DNA from: an uncultured Neomegalonema sp.
Lineage (GTDB): Bacteria; Pseudomonadota; Alphaproteobacteria; Rhodobacterales; Rhodobacteraceae
DNA length: 33,475 bases
Direction of reading: 5' to 3'
NCBI GenBank assembly: GCA_937922185.1
Contig: CAKZUT010000196.1
Location: forward strand, 1 to 33,475
The position numbers and the translations under genes were made by a program. The notes under the pieces are model-generated. The model was not told where the DNA came from, ran no database searches, and was given only the letters and a program-made list of their open reading frames with translations. Shown here piece by piece: positions 1 to 8,835 of this stretch. The number at the start of each line of letters is the position of its first letter. Positions within the stretch are counted from its first letter, which is position 1.

Positions 1-183
1 GTTCATAAGACCCCAAGCATTTTGAACCGCCCGATGCTCATAGCTTCGATCTGAATTTCTGGACCAAGCGTTGTAATGGTCCCGATCAATGCCGGGCGCG
101 AAGCGATACCAATCTTGCATCACATTTCCATCAAAAATGTACGCCAATAATTCATTATGCCAATTATGGTCGCAACCAACAAC
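1..183 (-). pseudogene. Possible partial gene or gene remnant at the left edge
   Basis: The minus strand is open from the stop codon at 186-184 to the window edge, giving 61 codons. The peptide has a protein-like, mixed composition (for example DWYRFAPGIDRDHYNAWSR) rather than the Arg/Pro/Ala-rich look of shadow frames in this genome. The DNA is visibly AT-richer than everything to its right (roughly 40-45% GC by hand count of two lines, against a clearly GC-rich remainder). Possible starts (TTG at 147, GTG at 123, ATG at 120) have no convincing ribosome binding site, so it may be a gene truncated at its 5' end, perhaps of foreign origin. I do not recognise the family, and it could be a chance open frame. 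Confidence 0.3.
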
Positions 184-290
184 TTATGGTGGGTTTTCAG
201 AGATTCAAATCCCAGCTGTGATTGTTACTCGTTGGCGGTTGGCCGCTTCGCGCTCATTGCGGAAGTATGCAGCGCAATACACGCATACCC

Positions 291-1931
291 TCAAACCAGC
301 CGCGATTGTTTCACCGCCGCCTTGATGAACCCCTCGAACAGCGGATGGGCGTCGAAGGGTTTCGATTTCAGTTCCGGGTGGAACTGCACACCGATGAACC
401 ACGGATGCGTCGGTATCTCCACGATTTCGGGCAGTTTCCCGTCCGGTGACATGGCCGAGAACACCAGTCCCGCCGCCTCCAGTTGATCGCGATAGGTGAT
501 ATCGACCTCATAGCGGTGGCGGTGGCGTTCGCTGATGGAGGGGGTGCCGTAGATTTCCTCGATCCGGCTGCCCGCTTTCAGGGTCGCGTCATAGGCACCG
601 AGGCGCATGGTGCCGCCCTTGTCGTCATCGGCGCTGCGCTGGATGGTGCGGTTGCCCTCGGACCATTCCTTCATGTGGTAGATCACCGGCTCGAAGCGGC
701 GCTTGCCCGCCTCGTGGTCGAATTCCTCCGACCCCGCATCCGTGATCCCGGCCAGATGCCGCGCGGCATCGACCACGGCCATCTGCATACCCAGACAGAT
801 GCCGAGATAAGGCACCTCACGTTCACGGGCAAAGCGCGCCGCCTTCATCATCCCCACCGTCCCGCGCTCGCCGAAGCCGCCGGGCACGAGGATCGCGTCG
901 AAGCGTTCGAGATGGGGGGCGGGGTCTTCTTCCTCGAAAGTCTCCGAATCCACCCATTCCACATTCACCCGCACCCGGTTGGCGATGCCGCCATGGGTCA
1001 GGGCCTCGCGGATGGATTTATAGGCGTCTTCGAGCTGAGTATATTTGCCCACGACCGCCACCCGCACCTCGCCTTCGGGGCTTTCGATCCGGTCGGCGAC
1101 CTCGCGCCAGACGCGCAGGTCCGGGCGATCCGTCTGCATCCCGAAGGCATCGAGAACGGCGCGGTCCAGCCCCACCTCGTGATAGGCCAGCGGGGCGTTG
1201 TAGATCGAAGCCATGTCATAGGCCGGGATCACCCGGTCCTTGCGGACGTTGCAATGGAGGGCGATCTTCTCGATCTGGTCATCGGGGATCACCTGTTCGG
1301 CGCGACAGACCAGAACATCCGGTGCGATGCCGATAGCGCGCAGTTCCTTGACTGAATGCTGGGTCGGCTTGGTCTTGAGTTCCCCGGATGCCGCCAGATA
1401 GGGGATGAGCGTCAGATGCATGAAAATGCAGTCCCCGCGCGGCTTGTCCTGCGCGAACTGGCGGATCGCCTCCAGAAAGGGCAGGCCCTCGATATCGCCG
1501 ATTGTCCCGCCGATCTCGCAGAGCATGAAATCCACCTCGTCCTCGCCCGTGGCGATGAAGTCCTTGATCTCATTGGTGACGTGGGGGATGACCTGAATGG
1601 TCTTGCCCAGATAGTCGCCCCGGCGTTCGCGCTCCAGCACCGTCGAGTAGATGCGCCCCGACGATACCGAATCGGTCTTGCGGGCTGCGACGCCGGTGAA
1701 GCGTTCGTAATGGCCCAGATCGAGATCGGTTTCCGCCCCGTCATCGGTGACGAAGACCTCGCCATGCTCGTAAGGCGACATCGTTCCCGGATCGACATTG
1801 AGATAGGGGTCCAGCTTGCGAAGGCGCACGGTATGCCCGCGTGCCTGTAACAAGGCCCCGAGCGCCGCACTCGCCAGACCCTTGCCGAGCGAGGAGACGA
1901 CCCCGCCGGTAATGAAAACGAACCGTGCCAT
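291..1931 (-). CDS. pyrG: CTP synthase (glutamine-hydrolysing)
   Basis: PyrG makes CTP from UTP, ATP and glutamine in the cytoplasm, the last step of de novo pyrimidine nucleotide synthesis. The protein is 546 residues, about the usual size (E. coli 545). The N-terminal synthetase domain starts [18 protein letters not shown], with the nucleotide-binding SSLGKG loop. The C-terminal class I glutamine amidotransferase domain shows PGGFGERG, the nucleophile in LGICLGMQ (Cys379 by codon count, as in E. coli) and the His/Glu pair in [10 protein letters not shown]. The frame extends 19 codons upstream, but the ATG at 1931 matches the universal family start. The 142 bases upstream hold no secG or other gene, although secG often neighbours pyrG in alphaproteobacteria. 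The identification is secure. Confidence 0.98.
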   Translation of the reverse strand: MARFVFITGGVVSSLGKGLASAALGALLQARGHTVRLRKLDPYLNVDPGTMSPYEHGEVFVTDDGAETDLDLGHYERFTGVAARKTDSVSSGRIYSTVLERERRGDYLGKTIQVIPHVTNEIKDFIATGEDEVDFMLCEIGGTIGDIEGLPFLEAIRQFAQDKPRGDCIFMHLTLIPYLAASGELKTKPTQHSVKELRAIGIAPDVLVCRAEQVIPDDQIEKIALHCNVRKDRVIPAYDMASIYNAPLAYHEVGLDRAVLDAFGMQTDRPDLRVWREVADRIESPEGEVRVAVVGKYTQLEDAYKSIREALTHGGIANRVRVNVEWVDSETFEEEDPAPHLERFDAILVPGGFGERGTVGMMKAARFAREREVPYLGICLGMQMAVVDAARHLAGITDAGSEEFDHEAGKRRFEPVIYHMKEWSEGNRTIQRSADDDKGGTMRLGAYDATLKAGSRIEEIYGTPSISERHRHRYEVDITYRDQLEAAGLVFSAMSPDGKLPEIVEIPTHPWFIGVQFHPELKSKPFDAHPLFEGFIKAAVKQSRLV

Positions 1932-2073
1932 GAACGATTTTTCCCCGTGGATTACGCGCCGTACAGGGTCTCGACCAGCGATTCCCACGGGACACCAGCC
2001 CTAAAGGATTCGCATGGAGGCGTCCAGCAGGGGATGGTGATTTTCACGGCATAATCGGACAATCGACGTCCGG

Positions 2074-3492
2074 TCAGCAGCCCCGGCTCTCGAACAGGGC
2101 TTTGCTCGTATAGACGGGGCGGGGCAGATACGGCCCCATCGTCTGCATCTCCCGGCCAGGGCCGGGGATGTCCTGCACCGCTGCCCCGAAAGTCGGGTTC
2201 GGGGCCATGTTCCGCAGAAGCAGCGCCGTGATCTGCGGGTGCCCCGCGCCGTCGCCCGCATCGCCCCAGTCCAGCCAGCTCACGCCGCATTCGGCGCGCG
2301 CGTTGACGGGCCGGTTCGCGGCCTTGCTGACCACGATCGTGTACCGGCGATCCGATCCGAGCGTGACCTCGCGATCATAGATGCAGGCCGAGAAGCGCGT
2401 CGTCACCAGCGATTCATTGCTGCAAAGCGACCAGTATCGCAGGTCGTAATTCTCGGGCCGGCCCATATCGGCCCCTCGCAACGGGGTGCGCGGCATCTGC
2501 GCTTCCAGCACGACGACCTCGCCGAAACCCTCGTTCAGGGCGATGGATACGTACTGGTTGTCGAGATTGGCATAGAAGCCGGAGGTTTTGGGAATGAACC
2601 CGACCCGCGCGGCGGTCTTCATCACCTCCTGCAATTGCGGGGACATGAAGGCCATCAGGTTGATGCGCGGGTCCCAGAAGACATCCCAGTCCTCCTTTCG
2701 GGTCTCCAGATAATTCTGCGCGACCTCCGGTTTTTGCAGCATCCGGTCGAAATCGGCTTGCGCCAGCGCGGGGGAGATCAGGATGCGCTTCGGATCGTCC
2801 TCTCCCGGACTGCCGAGGGCGTCACAGGCGGCCTGACCGCCGAGCCGCGTTCCGTCCGGCATCACCAGCGTGACCGAAGGCAGGCCCGCGCCGCCCGTCA
2901 GGTCGTCGCCGGTTTCCGGGATATAGTGACGCAGCAGCAGGGGAGAGCGGTCCACCTTATCCGCCGGACCGAGATACAGCGTGTTCGGCGCGCGATCCGC
3001 CGGTGCCTCGCCCTGCACGACGCGCAGGGTATAGCCCATCGCATCGGTGTAGCGCCCGCTCAGATAAGGGTTCTCGCTTCCCGCATCGGGCGTGATATCG
3101 ACATCCATGACCCGGTCATAGGGCGCGCCGCCTTCGGTATAGCTGTGCAGCGACATATAGCGCGCCTGCGGAAAGCCGCCCGATATCTCCAGATAGGCAT
3201 CAGGGGTGTCTTCCGGCATCGAGAAGACGGTGCCCCAGTACACGGCCCCCCCGTCGGGATAGGCGATATTGAACGCCCCCGCATAGATCGGCCCCATCCA
3301 GAAACAATCATGCTGGCCGGGCGTTTCCTTACCCTTGAACACGATGGGCTTCGGCGTCAGTGAGACCTTCCGGTCGGCAATCGGAAGTTGAGAGAACAGG
3401 GCCTCAAAATCATGGCCGAATCGATCTTCAGCACTTGCCACACCTGACGTGCAGGCAAAAATCAGACTCAAAACAATTGAGCGATATGACAT
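2074..3492 (-). CDS. Exported protein of unknown function, six mature cysteines
   Basis: This is a 472-residue protein with a classical signal peptide: a short hydrophobic stretch (about residues 5-19) and a likely cleavage after ASA at residue 21. It is therefore probably periplasmic or outer-surface. The mature part has six cysteines, including one in QHDCFWMG, one in SLCSNES and the very last residue, so up to three disulfides are possible. It lacks further membrane segments. Stretches such as YLEISGGFPQARYMSLHSY and the following Asp/Gly/Pro-rich run suggest a beta-rich fold and loosely recall DUF1254/DUF1214 proteins, but I cannot confirm that. It stands alone: 142 bases separate it from pyrG and 228 bases from the zinc-ribbon gene. 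The ATG at 3492 is chosen because it starts the signal peptide. Confidence 0.85.
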   Translation of the reverse strand: MSYRSIVLSLIFACTSGVASAEDRFGHDFEALFSQLPIADRKVSLTPKPIVFKGKETPGQHDCFWMGPIYAGAFNIAYPDGGAVYWGTVFSMPEDTPDAYLEISGGFPQARYMSLHSYTEGGAPYDRVMDVDITPDAGSENPYLSGRYTDAMGYTLRVVQGEAPADRAPNTLYLGPADKVDRSPLLLRHYIPETGDDLTGGAGLPSVTLVMPDGTRLGGQAACDALGSPGEDDPKRILISPALAQADFDRMLQKPEVAQNYLETRKEDWDVFWDPRINLMAFMSPQLQEVMKTAARVGFIPKTSGFYANLDNQYVSIALNEGFGEVVVLEAQMPRTPLRGADMGRPENYDLRYWSLCSNESLVTTRFSACIYDREVTLGSDRRYTIVVSKAANRPVNARAECGVSWLDWGDAGDGAGHPQITALLLRNMAPNPTFGAAVQDIPGPGREMQTMGPYLPRPVYTSKALFESRGC

Positions 3493-3720
3493 GGATAGAT
3501 TCCCCTCATGGATGAGCGGTTTCCAGTCATGAGTTATGACGATTGAGGCGTCAATGCCACTTTCGCGGCGCAGTTGATATTCGCCGCAGCCAGTCCCGAT
3601 GCGGCGCTCCGGGCGGAAAATATCGTCCGGGCTGTCCTTTTTCGGGTCGCCTTCGGGGGCGCGTGTTCATGAATGCGGCGACAGCTCACAGCGCCGCCGC
3701 AGCCGGGATATTCCCGCGAC

Positions 3721-4476
3721 TCACTCTTCCTCGATATTCAGCAACACCCGGTCGAAATCGGCGGGGGGTTCCGGGATTCGCACGAAGTAATGCTTGGTCT
3801 GATTCGGGGGGATGGAATCGGACATATCCTCCGGGCCGATGATCGTGGCGTACATCGGCGCACTGTCGGAATCGACGACGCGGATATGCACCCTCGGGGC
3901 AGGCACGTCCTCATCGCTGGTATTCATCAGGTCGGCTTCGACCAGAATCGCCTTCTCCCCGTCGTAATCCTTCACGTCGTAATGGATATTCCTGAATTCG
4001 AGAGCGTCGGGAAGCTTGCTGCGCCCCATCAGGCCCTGCGCGGTGTGGTCCACGGTATTCGTGTAGCGGTCGATATAGGGTGCCGCCTGCGGCACGGCCC
4101 GACGCAATGGTTCCCGGAAGATATAGGCCAGAATCGCGGCCAGCAGGCACAGGGCGATCAGCCAGAGCAACAGGTGCAGAAATCTTCCGCCGGCTCCCGC
4201 ACGGCGGCGGCGCGGCTGTCGGCGTCTGCGGGTGCGCGTGCGCTGCGGTTCTGCCGCCGCATCGGCTGTTGCCGTGGCCGCCGACGAGGCGGGTATCGCC
4301 GCCTCCCTTGTGATGCTGGCGGGCGCGGCGCGATCCGGGGCGCTGGGGATCGCGCTGAACCAGACATGCTGGCATTGCGAGCAACGGACCTGACGCCCGC
4401 CCGGCATGAATTTCTCCACCGGGGCGCTGAATCGCGTGGCGCAGTTGGGGCAGCTCAGTACGATTGTCTGCGACAT
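3721..4476 (-). CDS. MJ0042-type zinc-ribbon membrane protein
   Basis: The 251-residue protein begins with a zinc ribbon: C9-x2-C12 (CPNC) and C32-x2-C35 (CSQC), matching the MJ0042/zinc_ribbon family seen at the N-terminus of many alphaproteobacterial proteins. A low-complexity Ala/Arg-rich linker (about 45-97, with a run of Arg near 82-92) leads to one membrane segment at about 99-120. A C-terminal domain of about 130 residues follows, resembling the DUF3426 beta-sandwich. Orientation is inferred: zinc ribbon and Arg-rich linker in the cytoplasm, C-terminal domain in the periplasm. It is divergent from ftsE across 180 bases, an arrangement I recall as common in this class. The function is unknown; proximity hints at cell envelope or division work but proves nothing. 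Confidence 0.9.
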   Translation of the reverse strand: MSQTIVLSCPNCATRFSAPVEKFMPGGRQVRCSQCQHVWFSAIPSAPDRAAPASITREAAIPASSAATATADAAAEPQRTRTRRRRQPRRRRAGAGGRFLHLLLWLIALCLLAAILAYIFREPLRRAVPQAAPYIDRYTNTVDHTAQGLMGRSKLPDALEFRNIHYDVKDYDGEKAILVEADLMNTSDEDVPAPRVHIRVVDSDSAPMYATIIGPEDMSDSIPPNQTKHYFVRIPEPPADFDRVLLNIEEE

Positions 4477-4656
4477 CGGGGGAGTCTCCGGGTCTTATCT
4501 GACGGGCCTGAACGCCGCGCGAAATGAACTGTATCATTATGGATCATATGAAAAGGACATTAACGGGCATGGAAACCTTGTCGCAAGCCCCTTGCTCTGC
4601 GAAGTTGAGCAGCGTATCCGCCCTACCACGCCGCCGTACACGCCGGGAGTGACGCC

Positions 4657-5343
4657 TTGATCCAGTTCGAGAATGTCGGGTTTCGCTATAAGCGTGGCCC
4701 GGAAGTCCTCCAGAATGTCGATCTGGAGATACCCGCCGGGTCGTTTCAGTTCATCACCGGCGAGTCCGGTGCGGGCAAAAGTTCGTTGTTGCGCCTGCTC
4801 TATCTCGATTCGATGCCGACTGCGGGCCGCATCTCGCTGTTCGGGCGGGACGTGACCACCCTCACGCGGGACGAGATCGCGTGGTTCCGCCGCCGCATCG
4901 GAGTCGTGTTTCAGGATTTCCGCCTGCTCGACCATCTCAGCGCCGCCGAGAATGTCGCCCTGCCGCTGACGGTGGCCGGGGTGCGCGAGGCCGCGTATCG
5001 TGACAACGTGACCGAGATGCTTCAATGGGTCGGCCTTGGCGACAAGATGGAGGTGCGCCCCCCTGAATTATCGGGCGGCGAGAAACAGCGGGTTGCCATC
5101 GCCCGCGCAGTGGTGGCCTCGCCCGATATCATTCTCGCCGATGAGCCGACCGGCAGTGTCGATCCGGCCATGGCCGAGCGAATCATGGCCCTGTTCGTCG
5201 AGATGAACCGCCTCGGCAAGACGGTCCTGTTCGCCAGCCATGATCTCGCGATGATCGAGCAATACAAGCTGCCCATCACCACGCTGCGCGGCGGCACGGT
5301 CGCCTCCGGCAAGAGGGCTTCGGGCAGGGGTGCCGCAGCATGA
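4657..5343 (+). CDS. ftsE: Cell division ATP-binding protein FtsE
   Basis: FtsE is the ABC ATPase that pairs with FtsX at the division septum and drives activation of periplasmic peptidoglycan hydrolases. The 228-residue protein has all the ABC elements: Walker A GESGAGKSS (35-43), Q-loop Gln86, signature LSGGEKQR (138-145), Walker B ending in Asp162-Glu163 and switch His195. The start is a TTG codon at 4657 with GGGAG at 4645-4649, seven bases upstream. It gives the family-typical beginning MIQFENVGFRYKRG, and no ATG lies nearby in frame. The C-terminal 15 residues are Gly/Ala/Arg-rich and probably unstructured. It overlaps ftsX by four bases (ATGA). Confidence 0.97.
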   Translation: MIQFENVGFRYKRGPEVLQNVDLEIPAGSFQFITGESGAGKSSLLRLLYLDSMPTAGRISLFGRDVTTLTRDEIAWFRRRIGVVFQDFRLLDHLSAAENVALPLTVAGVREAAYRDNVTEMLQWVGLGDKMEVRPPELSGGEKQRVAIARAVVASPDIILADEPTGSVDPAMAERIMALFVEMNRLGKTVLFASHDLAMIEQYKLPITTLRGGTVASGKRASGRGAAA

Positions 5344-6215
5344 GCGCAATCCGCAGCAAAGGGGCCTTGATCCCGTTTCAGGCCGCAAGCGGGGGGCTGA
5401 TGATCCTGATCGTCGCCGCCATGGCATTTCTCGCCTGTTTCGCGCTGGCCGGGGCGCTCGGCACGACACGCATCGCCTCCACATGGACGGAAGGGCTGGC
5501 CGGGGCCGCCACGGTCCGCATCGACGCGAACGAGGATGACCGGGCGCGGCGCACGTCGCTGGTGCTCGATATCCTGCGCGATACGGAGGGCATCGCCGAT
5601 GCCCGCGCCCTCAGCGAGCGCGATGTGGCCGACTTGCTGACCCCGTGGTTCGGCGGTACGCCCGATCTGGGGGAGCTGCCCGCTCCGGGCATCGTCGCCG
5701 TCACGCTGGATATCGAAAACGAGCCGGACCCCACGGTCGTACAGGCCCGCCTCGACGGGGCCGGTGCGGGGGCGGTCTATGACGACCACGGGCGCTGGCG
5801 CGGCAAGGCGGCGCGGGCGGCGCGGGCCATCGGAAACCTGTCCTGGTGGGCGCTCGGCCTGACTGCGCTGGCTATCGCGGCCTCCGTTTTCCTCGTTATC
5901 TCCATCGCCATGGTGGCCCATAAGGGCACCATCGAGGCGCTGCGACTGGCCGGTGCCGAGGATCGTTTCGTTGCCAATCTCTATCAGAAACGCTTTTTCT
6001 GGCTCGGGGCGCTGGGCGGTCTGATCGGTTCGGGCTTCGCGCTGGCCGCGTTTGTGGGGCTTGATGCCCTGTCCAGTGTGCGTTCGGCCCTGCCGATGAT
6101 CGACGCGCCCTATTACTGGCCGATCGCATGGCTGGCCATTATCCTCGCCTGCGCTCTCGTGGCGGTTCTGGCCGCGCGGCTGGCGGTTCTGGCGACGCTC
6201 AGGCGGCGCGGATGA
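5340..6215 (+). CDS. ftsX: Cell division protein FtsX
   Basis: FtsX is the membrane partner of FtsE. The 291-residue protein has the expected layout: a cytoplasmic start, membrane segment 1 (about 19-40), a periplasmic domain (about 41-168) that in the family contacts a cell-wall hydrolase or its adaptor, then three more membrane segments (about 169-192, 219-242 and 259-285). The ATG at 5340 overlaps the ftsE stop codon in ATGA, and the same overlap links its own stop to plsC, so ftsE, ftsX and plsC are almost certainly translated from one message. Sequence similarity within this family is low. The call rests on topology, length and position directly after ftsE. Confidence 0.95.
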   Translation: MSAIRSKGALIPFQAASGGLMILIVAAMAFLACFALAGALGTTRIASTWTEGLAGAATVRIDANEDDRARRTSLVLDILRDTEGIADARALSERDVADLLTPWFGGTPDLGELPAPGIVAVTLDIENEPDPTVVQARLDGAGAGAVYDDHGRWRGKAARAARAIGNLSWWALGLTALAIAASVFLVISIAMVAHKGTIEALRLAGAEDRFVANLYQKRFFWLGALGGLIGSGFALAAFVGLDALSSVRSALPMIDAPYYWPIAWLAIILACALVAVLAARLAVLATLRRRG

Positions 6216-6991
6216 TGCTGTTCCTCCGGTCGCTGATCTTCAATATCTGGGTCTATGTCGCCATGGCGATCTTCGGCATCGGTCTGTTGCCGGTCGGCAT
6301 GTGGTCGCGGGACGGGGCGTACTGGGTCATGCGCCTGTATTCGCACCACCTTTTCTGGGTCGCCCGACACCTTCTGGGCCTGACCTACGAGATTCGCGGA
6401 CCGGTGCCGGAAGGCGAGGTGCTGCTGGTGTGCAAGCACCAGTCCTTCGCTGATATGATGCTGCTTCAGGTCACGTTGCCCCAGGCGAAATTCGTCATGA
6501 AGCAGGAATTGCGCTGGGCGCCTTTTCTGGGCTGGTACGCGATGCGCGTGGGGACGGTTTCGGTCAGCCGGGGCAAGGGCGCATCGGCGGTCGCTTCCAT
6601 GACCCGGCAGTTCCTCGCCGAACAGCAGGCAAAGCCGGGTCAGATCATCATCTTCGCGCAGGGTACCCGCGTTCCGCCGGGCGAGGACAGGCCTTGGAAA
6701 GTGGGGGCGTGGCGGCTCTACAATACTTTCGAGCATCTGCCCTGCATCCCCGTCGCGCTGAACACCGGGCTGTTCTGGGGCAAGAAGGATTTCCTGCGGC
6801 CTTCCGGCACGATGGTCGTCGAATTTCTGGAGCCGGTCGAGCACGGCCTTCCGGCAGAAAGCTTTCTGGACACCGTGGCCACGCGCATCGAGACGGCCTG
6901 TGACGGCCTCTATCTCGAAGCGGATGCCAGAGGCGAGGGCATCGACTGGCGCAAGCGTGTGAAGGCGTCCGCCGGGGATCACTCGGCGTGA
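6212..6991 (+). CDS. plsC: 1-acyl-sn-glycerol-3-phosphate acyltransferase
   Basis: PlsC acylates lysophosphatidic acid to phosphatidic acid at the inner membrane, a core step of phospholipid synthesis. The 259-residue protein has an N-terminal hydrophobic segment (about 7-30) and the acyltransferase HX4D motif at His76-Asp81 (KHQSFAD). The substrate-binding motif reads FAQGTR (148-153) where most family members have FPEGTR, so the usual Glu is Gln. An open frame continues 28 codons upstream inside ftsX, but the ATG at 6212 is preferred because it forms an ATGA overlap with the ftsX stop codon and gives a normal N-terminus. It overlaps tspO by four bases at its end (GTGA). Confidence 0.92.
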   Translation: MMLFLRSLIFNIWVYVAMAIFGIGLLPVGMWSRDGAYWVMRLYSHHLFWVARHLLGLTYEIRGPVPEGEVLLVCKHQSFADMMLLQVTLPQAKFVMKQELRWAPFLGWYAMRVGTVSVSRGKGASAVASMTRQFLAEQQAKPGQIIIFAQGTRVPPGEDRPWKVGAWRLYNTFEHLPCIPVALNTGLFWGKKDFLRPSGTMVVEFLEPVEHGLPAESFLDTVATRIETACDGLYLEADARGEGIDWRKRVKASAGDHSA

Positions 6992-7461
6992 AGGACGCGA
7001 TCACGCTCGTTGTCTTTCTCGTCCTCTCCTTCCTCGTGGGGGGAGTGGGCGGGCAGGTGACGCAATCGGCGCTCGTGGATTGGTATCCGGCCCTCGAAAA
7101 GCCGTTCCTCAACCCGCCCGATGCTGTCTTTCCCGTGGCCTGGACGATCCTGTTCATCACGATGAGCGTGGCGGCGTGGCTGGTCTGGCGACAGGGCTGG
7201 CGCGAGCCGGAAGCCGTCAAGCGGGCGCTGAGGCTGCATTTCCTTCAGCTTCTTCTCAACATGGCGTGGTCGGTGGTCTTCTTCGGGATGCGCTGGCCGC
7301 TCGGGGGATTGCTGGTCCTCGTGCCTTTCTGGCTGATCGTCGCGCGCATGGCGCAGGAATATCGCGCGGTATCGGCCCCGGCCTTCTGGCTGACGATCCC
7401 CTATCTGCTCTGGATCGGTTTTGCCGCCTTCCTGAACATCGCGATCCTCGCCCTGAACTGA
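6988..7461 (+). CDS. tspO: TspO/MBR-family tryptophan-rich sensory protein
   Basis: TspO is a five-helix membrane protein that binds tetrapyrroles. In photosynthetic relatives it modulates gene expression in response to oxygen, and in other bacteria it is tied to stress and porphyrin handling. The 157-residue sequence carries the family marks: WYPALEKPFLNPP followed by a Trp near the next helix, NMAWSVVFF in the middle, and YLLWIGFAAFLN at the C-terminus, with five hydrophobic segments. The start is GTG at 6988, overlapping the plsC stop as GTGA, so expression is coupled to the ftsE-ftsX-plsC message. A strong hairpin begins 15 bases after the stop. Its link to division and phospholipid genes is positional only. 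Confidence 0.95.
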   Translation: MKDAITLVVFLVLSFLVGGVGGQVTQSALVDWYPALEKPFLNPPDAVFPVAWTILFITMSVAAWLVWRQGWREPEAVKRALRLHFLQLLLNMAWSVVFFGMRWPLGGLLVLVPFWLIVARMAQEYRAVSAPAFWLTIPYLLWIGFAAFLNIAILALN

Positions 7462-7475
7462 GAGGTTCCGACAGC

Positions 7476-7510
7476 ACAATGCCGCCGCGAGAGGATCGCG
7501 ACGGCATTGT
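7476..7510 (+). terminator. Hairpin terminator between tspO and the META gene
   Basis: A 9-base arm ACAATGCCG (7476-7484) pairs with CGGCATTGT (7502-7510). Inside it, CGCGA (7486-7490) pairs with TCGCG (7496-7500) around a 5-base loop, with one mismatch between the two stems. The stem is followed by TT on the plus strand. It sits between two convergent genes, so it probably ends the ftsE-tspO message and may act in both directions, although the minus strand lacks a T run. Confidence 0.8.
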
Positions 7511-7532
7511 TTCGGTAAAGGCGCCCGCCGTA

Positions 7533-8567
7533 TCAGCGGGTCAGGCGGATCAGTTCCGTGCCGCCTGCATCGCGCAGGCTGATGCCGCCGCCGATGGCCT
7601 GCACCATGCGGATCGTCGGCAGGTGACGGAGGATCGGCCCCTCGAACGGCGCGGGCACGAAGCACTGGCGTGCGGTGACGGCGACGGTGCCGAAGGTCAG
7701 GCTGTCCCCGGACTGGGTATACGATCCCTGCGCCGTATTGCAGCCGAGCGATCCGACGAAGCGACCGTTATTCAGAAACTCCATCGTCGGAGCGCCAAAG
7801 CCTGAATCCGTGTCGAGAGCACCGTCGATCAGGACGCCCGCGACGCTCCATGTGCCGACGATGGAAGCCCCCGTCTGGCCCGGCACGTCGCCGTCGCGCA
7901 CGAAGGTCGCCAGCGTTACCCCGTCCGCTCCGAGCAGGGCCAGCGTATCGCCCTCGCGTCCGGGGCGGAAGTCGGTTGCGGTCTGATAGGCGGCGAACAA
8001 TGCCTGTTCCTCGGAGAGTTGCGGACAGGCCCGGCGTGTCGCCACCGCACCTCCGAAATCGATGGTGAAGTTCTCGAAGGTCGATACCTCACCGCCATAG
8101 ACATTGCAGGCCGCCCGCCCCCCGTAGCGCCCGCCTGTCTCAAAGTTCAGCGTGGCGGGGGCCGTGACGGCAACGCCGTTCACGGTCTGCAATCGCCAGC
8201 TTGTCCCGTCAAGAAAGGTGGAGGGCACCGGCGTCATCGGCGGCTCCGGCGCAGGAGGAAGGGCCGGGCTGTAGGGAGCCGGGGTATAAGGAGCCGCAGG
8301 CGGTGTGTAGGGCGCAGGTTCATACGTGGTCGCCGTGGCCGGGATCGGCGTATATCCGCCGCCGCCCAGATTGAAGTTGTAATCCTGATAGACCTGCGTG
8401 CGCCGCAGATACGGCTCGGGCACGATGGTCACGCTCGTTCCGGTCGCGACGTCGCGGACCGTGGGGTTATTGCCGTAGAGGATGTTCGCCTGACATTCCA
8501 GCCCTTCCGCCAGGGCGGCACCCGAACCAAACATACTCAACGCCAGAACAGTCCATGCCACTCTCAT
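7533..8567 (-). CDS. Exported protein with two META (HslJ-like) domains
   Basis: This is a 344-residue protein with a signal peptide (residues 1-20, cleavage after ALA). An N-terminal region of about 65 residues is followed by a Pro/Tyr/Ala-rich linker (about 73-117, with repeated YTPxP-like units) and two META domains (about 118-226 and 235-344). Each META domain has the typical Gly/Cys motif, GGRAACNVYGG with Cys154 and GSLGCNTAQGSY with Cys276. Each also has a second cysteine (Cys181 and Cys302), which suggests one disulfide per domain. META/DUF306 domains occur in envelope and stress proteins such as HslJ; the molecular role is not known. It is divergent from the ECF sigma gene with 268 bases between, and I found no ECF-type promoter facing it. 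Confidence 0.9.
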   Translation of the reverse strand: MRVAWTVLALSMFGSGAALAEGLECQANILYGNNPTVRDVATGTSVTIVPEPYLRRTQVYQDYNFNLGGGGYTPIPATATTYEPAPYTPPAAPYTPAPYSPALPPAPEPPMTPVPSTFLDGTSWRLQTVNGVAVTAPATLNFETGGRYGGRAACNVYGGEVSTFENFTIDFGGAVATRRACPQLSEEQALFAAYQTATDFRPGREGDTLALLGADGVTLATFVRDGDVPGQTGASIVGTWSVAGVLIDGALDTDSGFGAPTMEFLNNGRFVGSLGCNTAQGSYTQSGDSLTFGTVAVTARQCFVPAPFEGPILRHLPTIRMVQAIGGGISLRDAGGTELIRLTR

Positions 8568-8748
8568 CTCGGTTCTCCGTTAACGATTGCAATGGATCAG
8601 CGTATCACGACGGCACGGCGAAAAGAGCCGGTCGGGCGTGAAAAAGTTAACCTGTGGCGCGGGTTCAACAACCCATGGGCGAATGCGCGGATTCCAATGG
8701 AAGATTCGGATCGCCCGTGATTGCCGGTCCGCGCGAGGCATCCCCGTC

Positions 8749-8793
8749 GTCACGGTCTCGTGACATCGCGAACTTGCGACCACTGCATTCGTC
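8749..8793 (+). promoter_or_regulatory. Predicted ECF sigma promoter of the sigma-factor operon
   Basis: GAAC at 8770-8773 is followed by exactly 16 bases and CGTC at 8790-8793, the layout of alphaproteobacterial ECF promoters (-35 GAAC, -10 CGTC/CGTT). The same elements with the same spacing occur at 10154-10177 upstream of the MoeA-like gene. A 17-base block just upstream (from 8752, ACGGTYTCGTGASATCG) is also shared. Transcription would start near 8800, leaving a leader of about 36 bases before the ATG at 8836. Here the block also contains a perfect hairpin, GTCACG/CGTGAC (8749-8764), that the second copy lacks. Confidence 0.72.
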
Positions 8794-8835
8794 TTCCCCG
8801 TGCGATGGTTCGCCGAGAAAGGAAACCGAGGGACG

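Noticed and set aside
200-225. A tRNA T-arm-like GATTCAAATCCC
   Set aside because: The bases flanking the TTCAAAT loop do not pair (AGAGA against CCCAG) and no acceptor, D or anticodon arms fit.
483-1355. Long open frame antisense to pyrG
   Set aside because: It is a high-GC shadow of a secure gene, with His/Arg/Asp-rich composition and no recognisable domain.
8800-8835. Upstream ATG as the sigma-factor start
   Set aside because: Transcription is predicted to begin at about this base, and the ATG at 8836 has a ribosome site.
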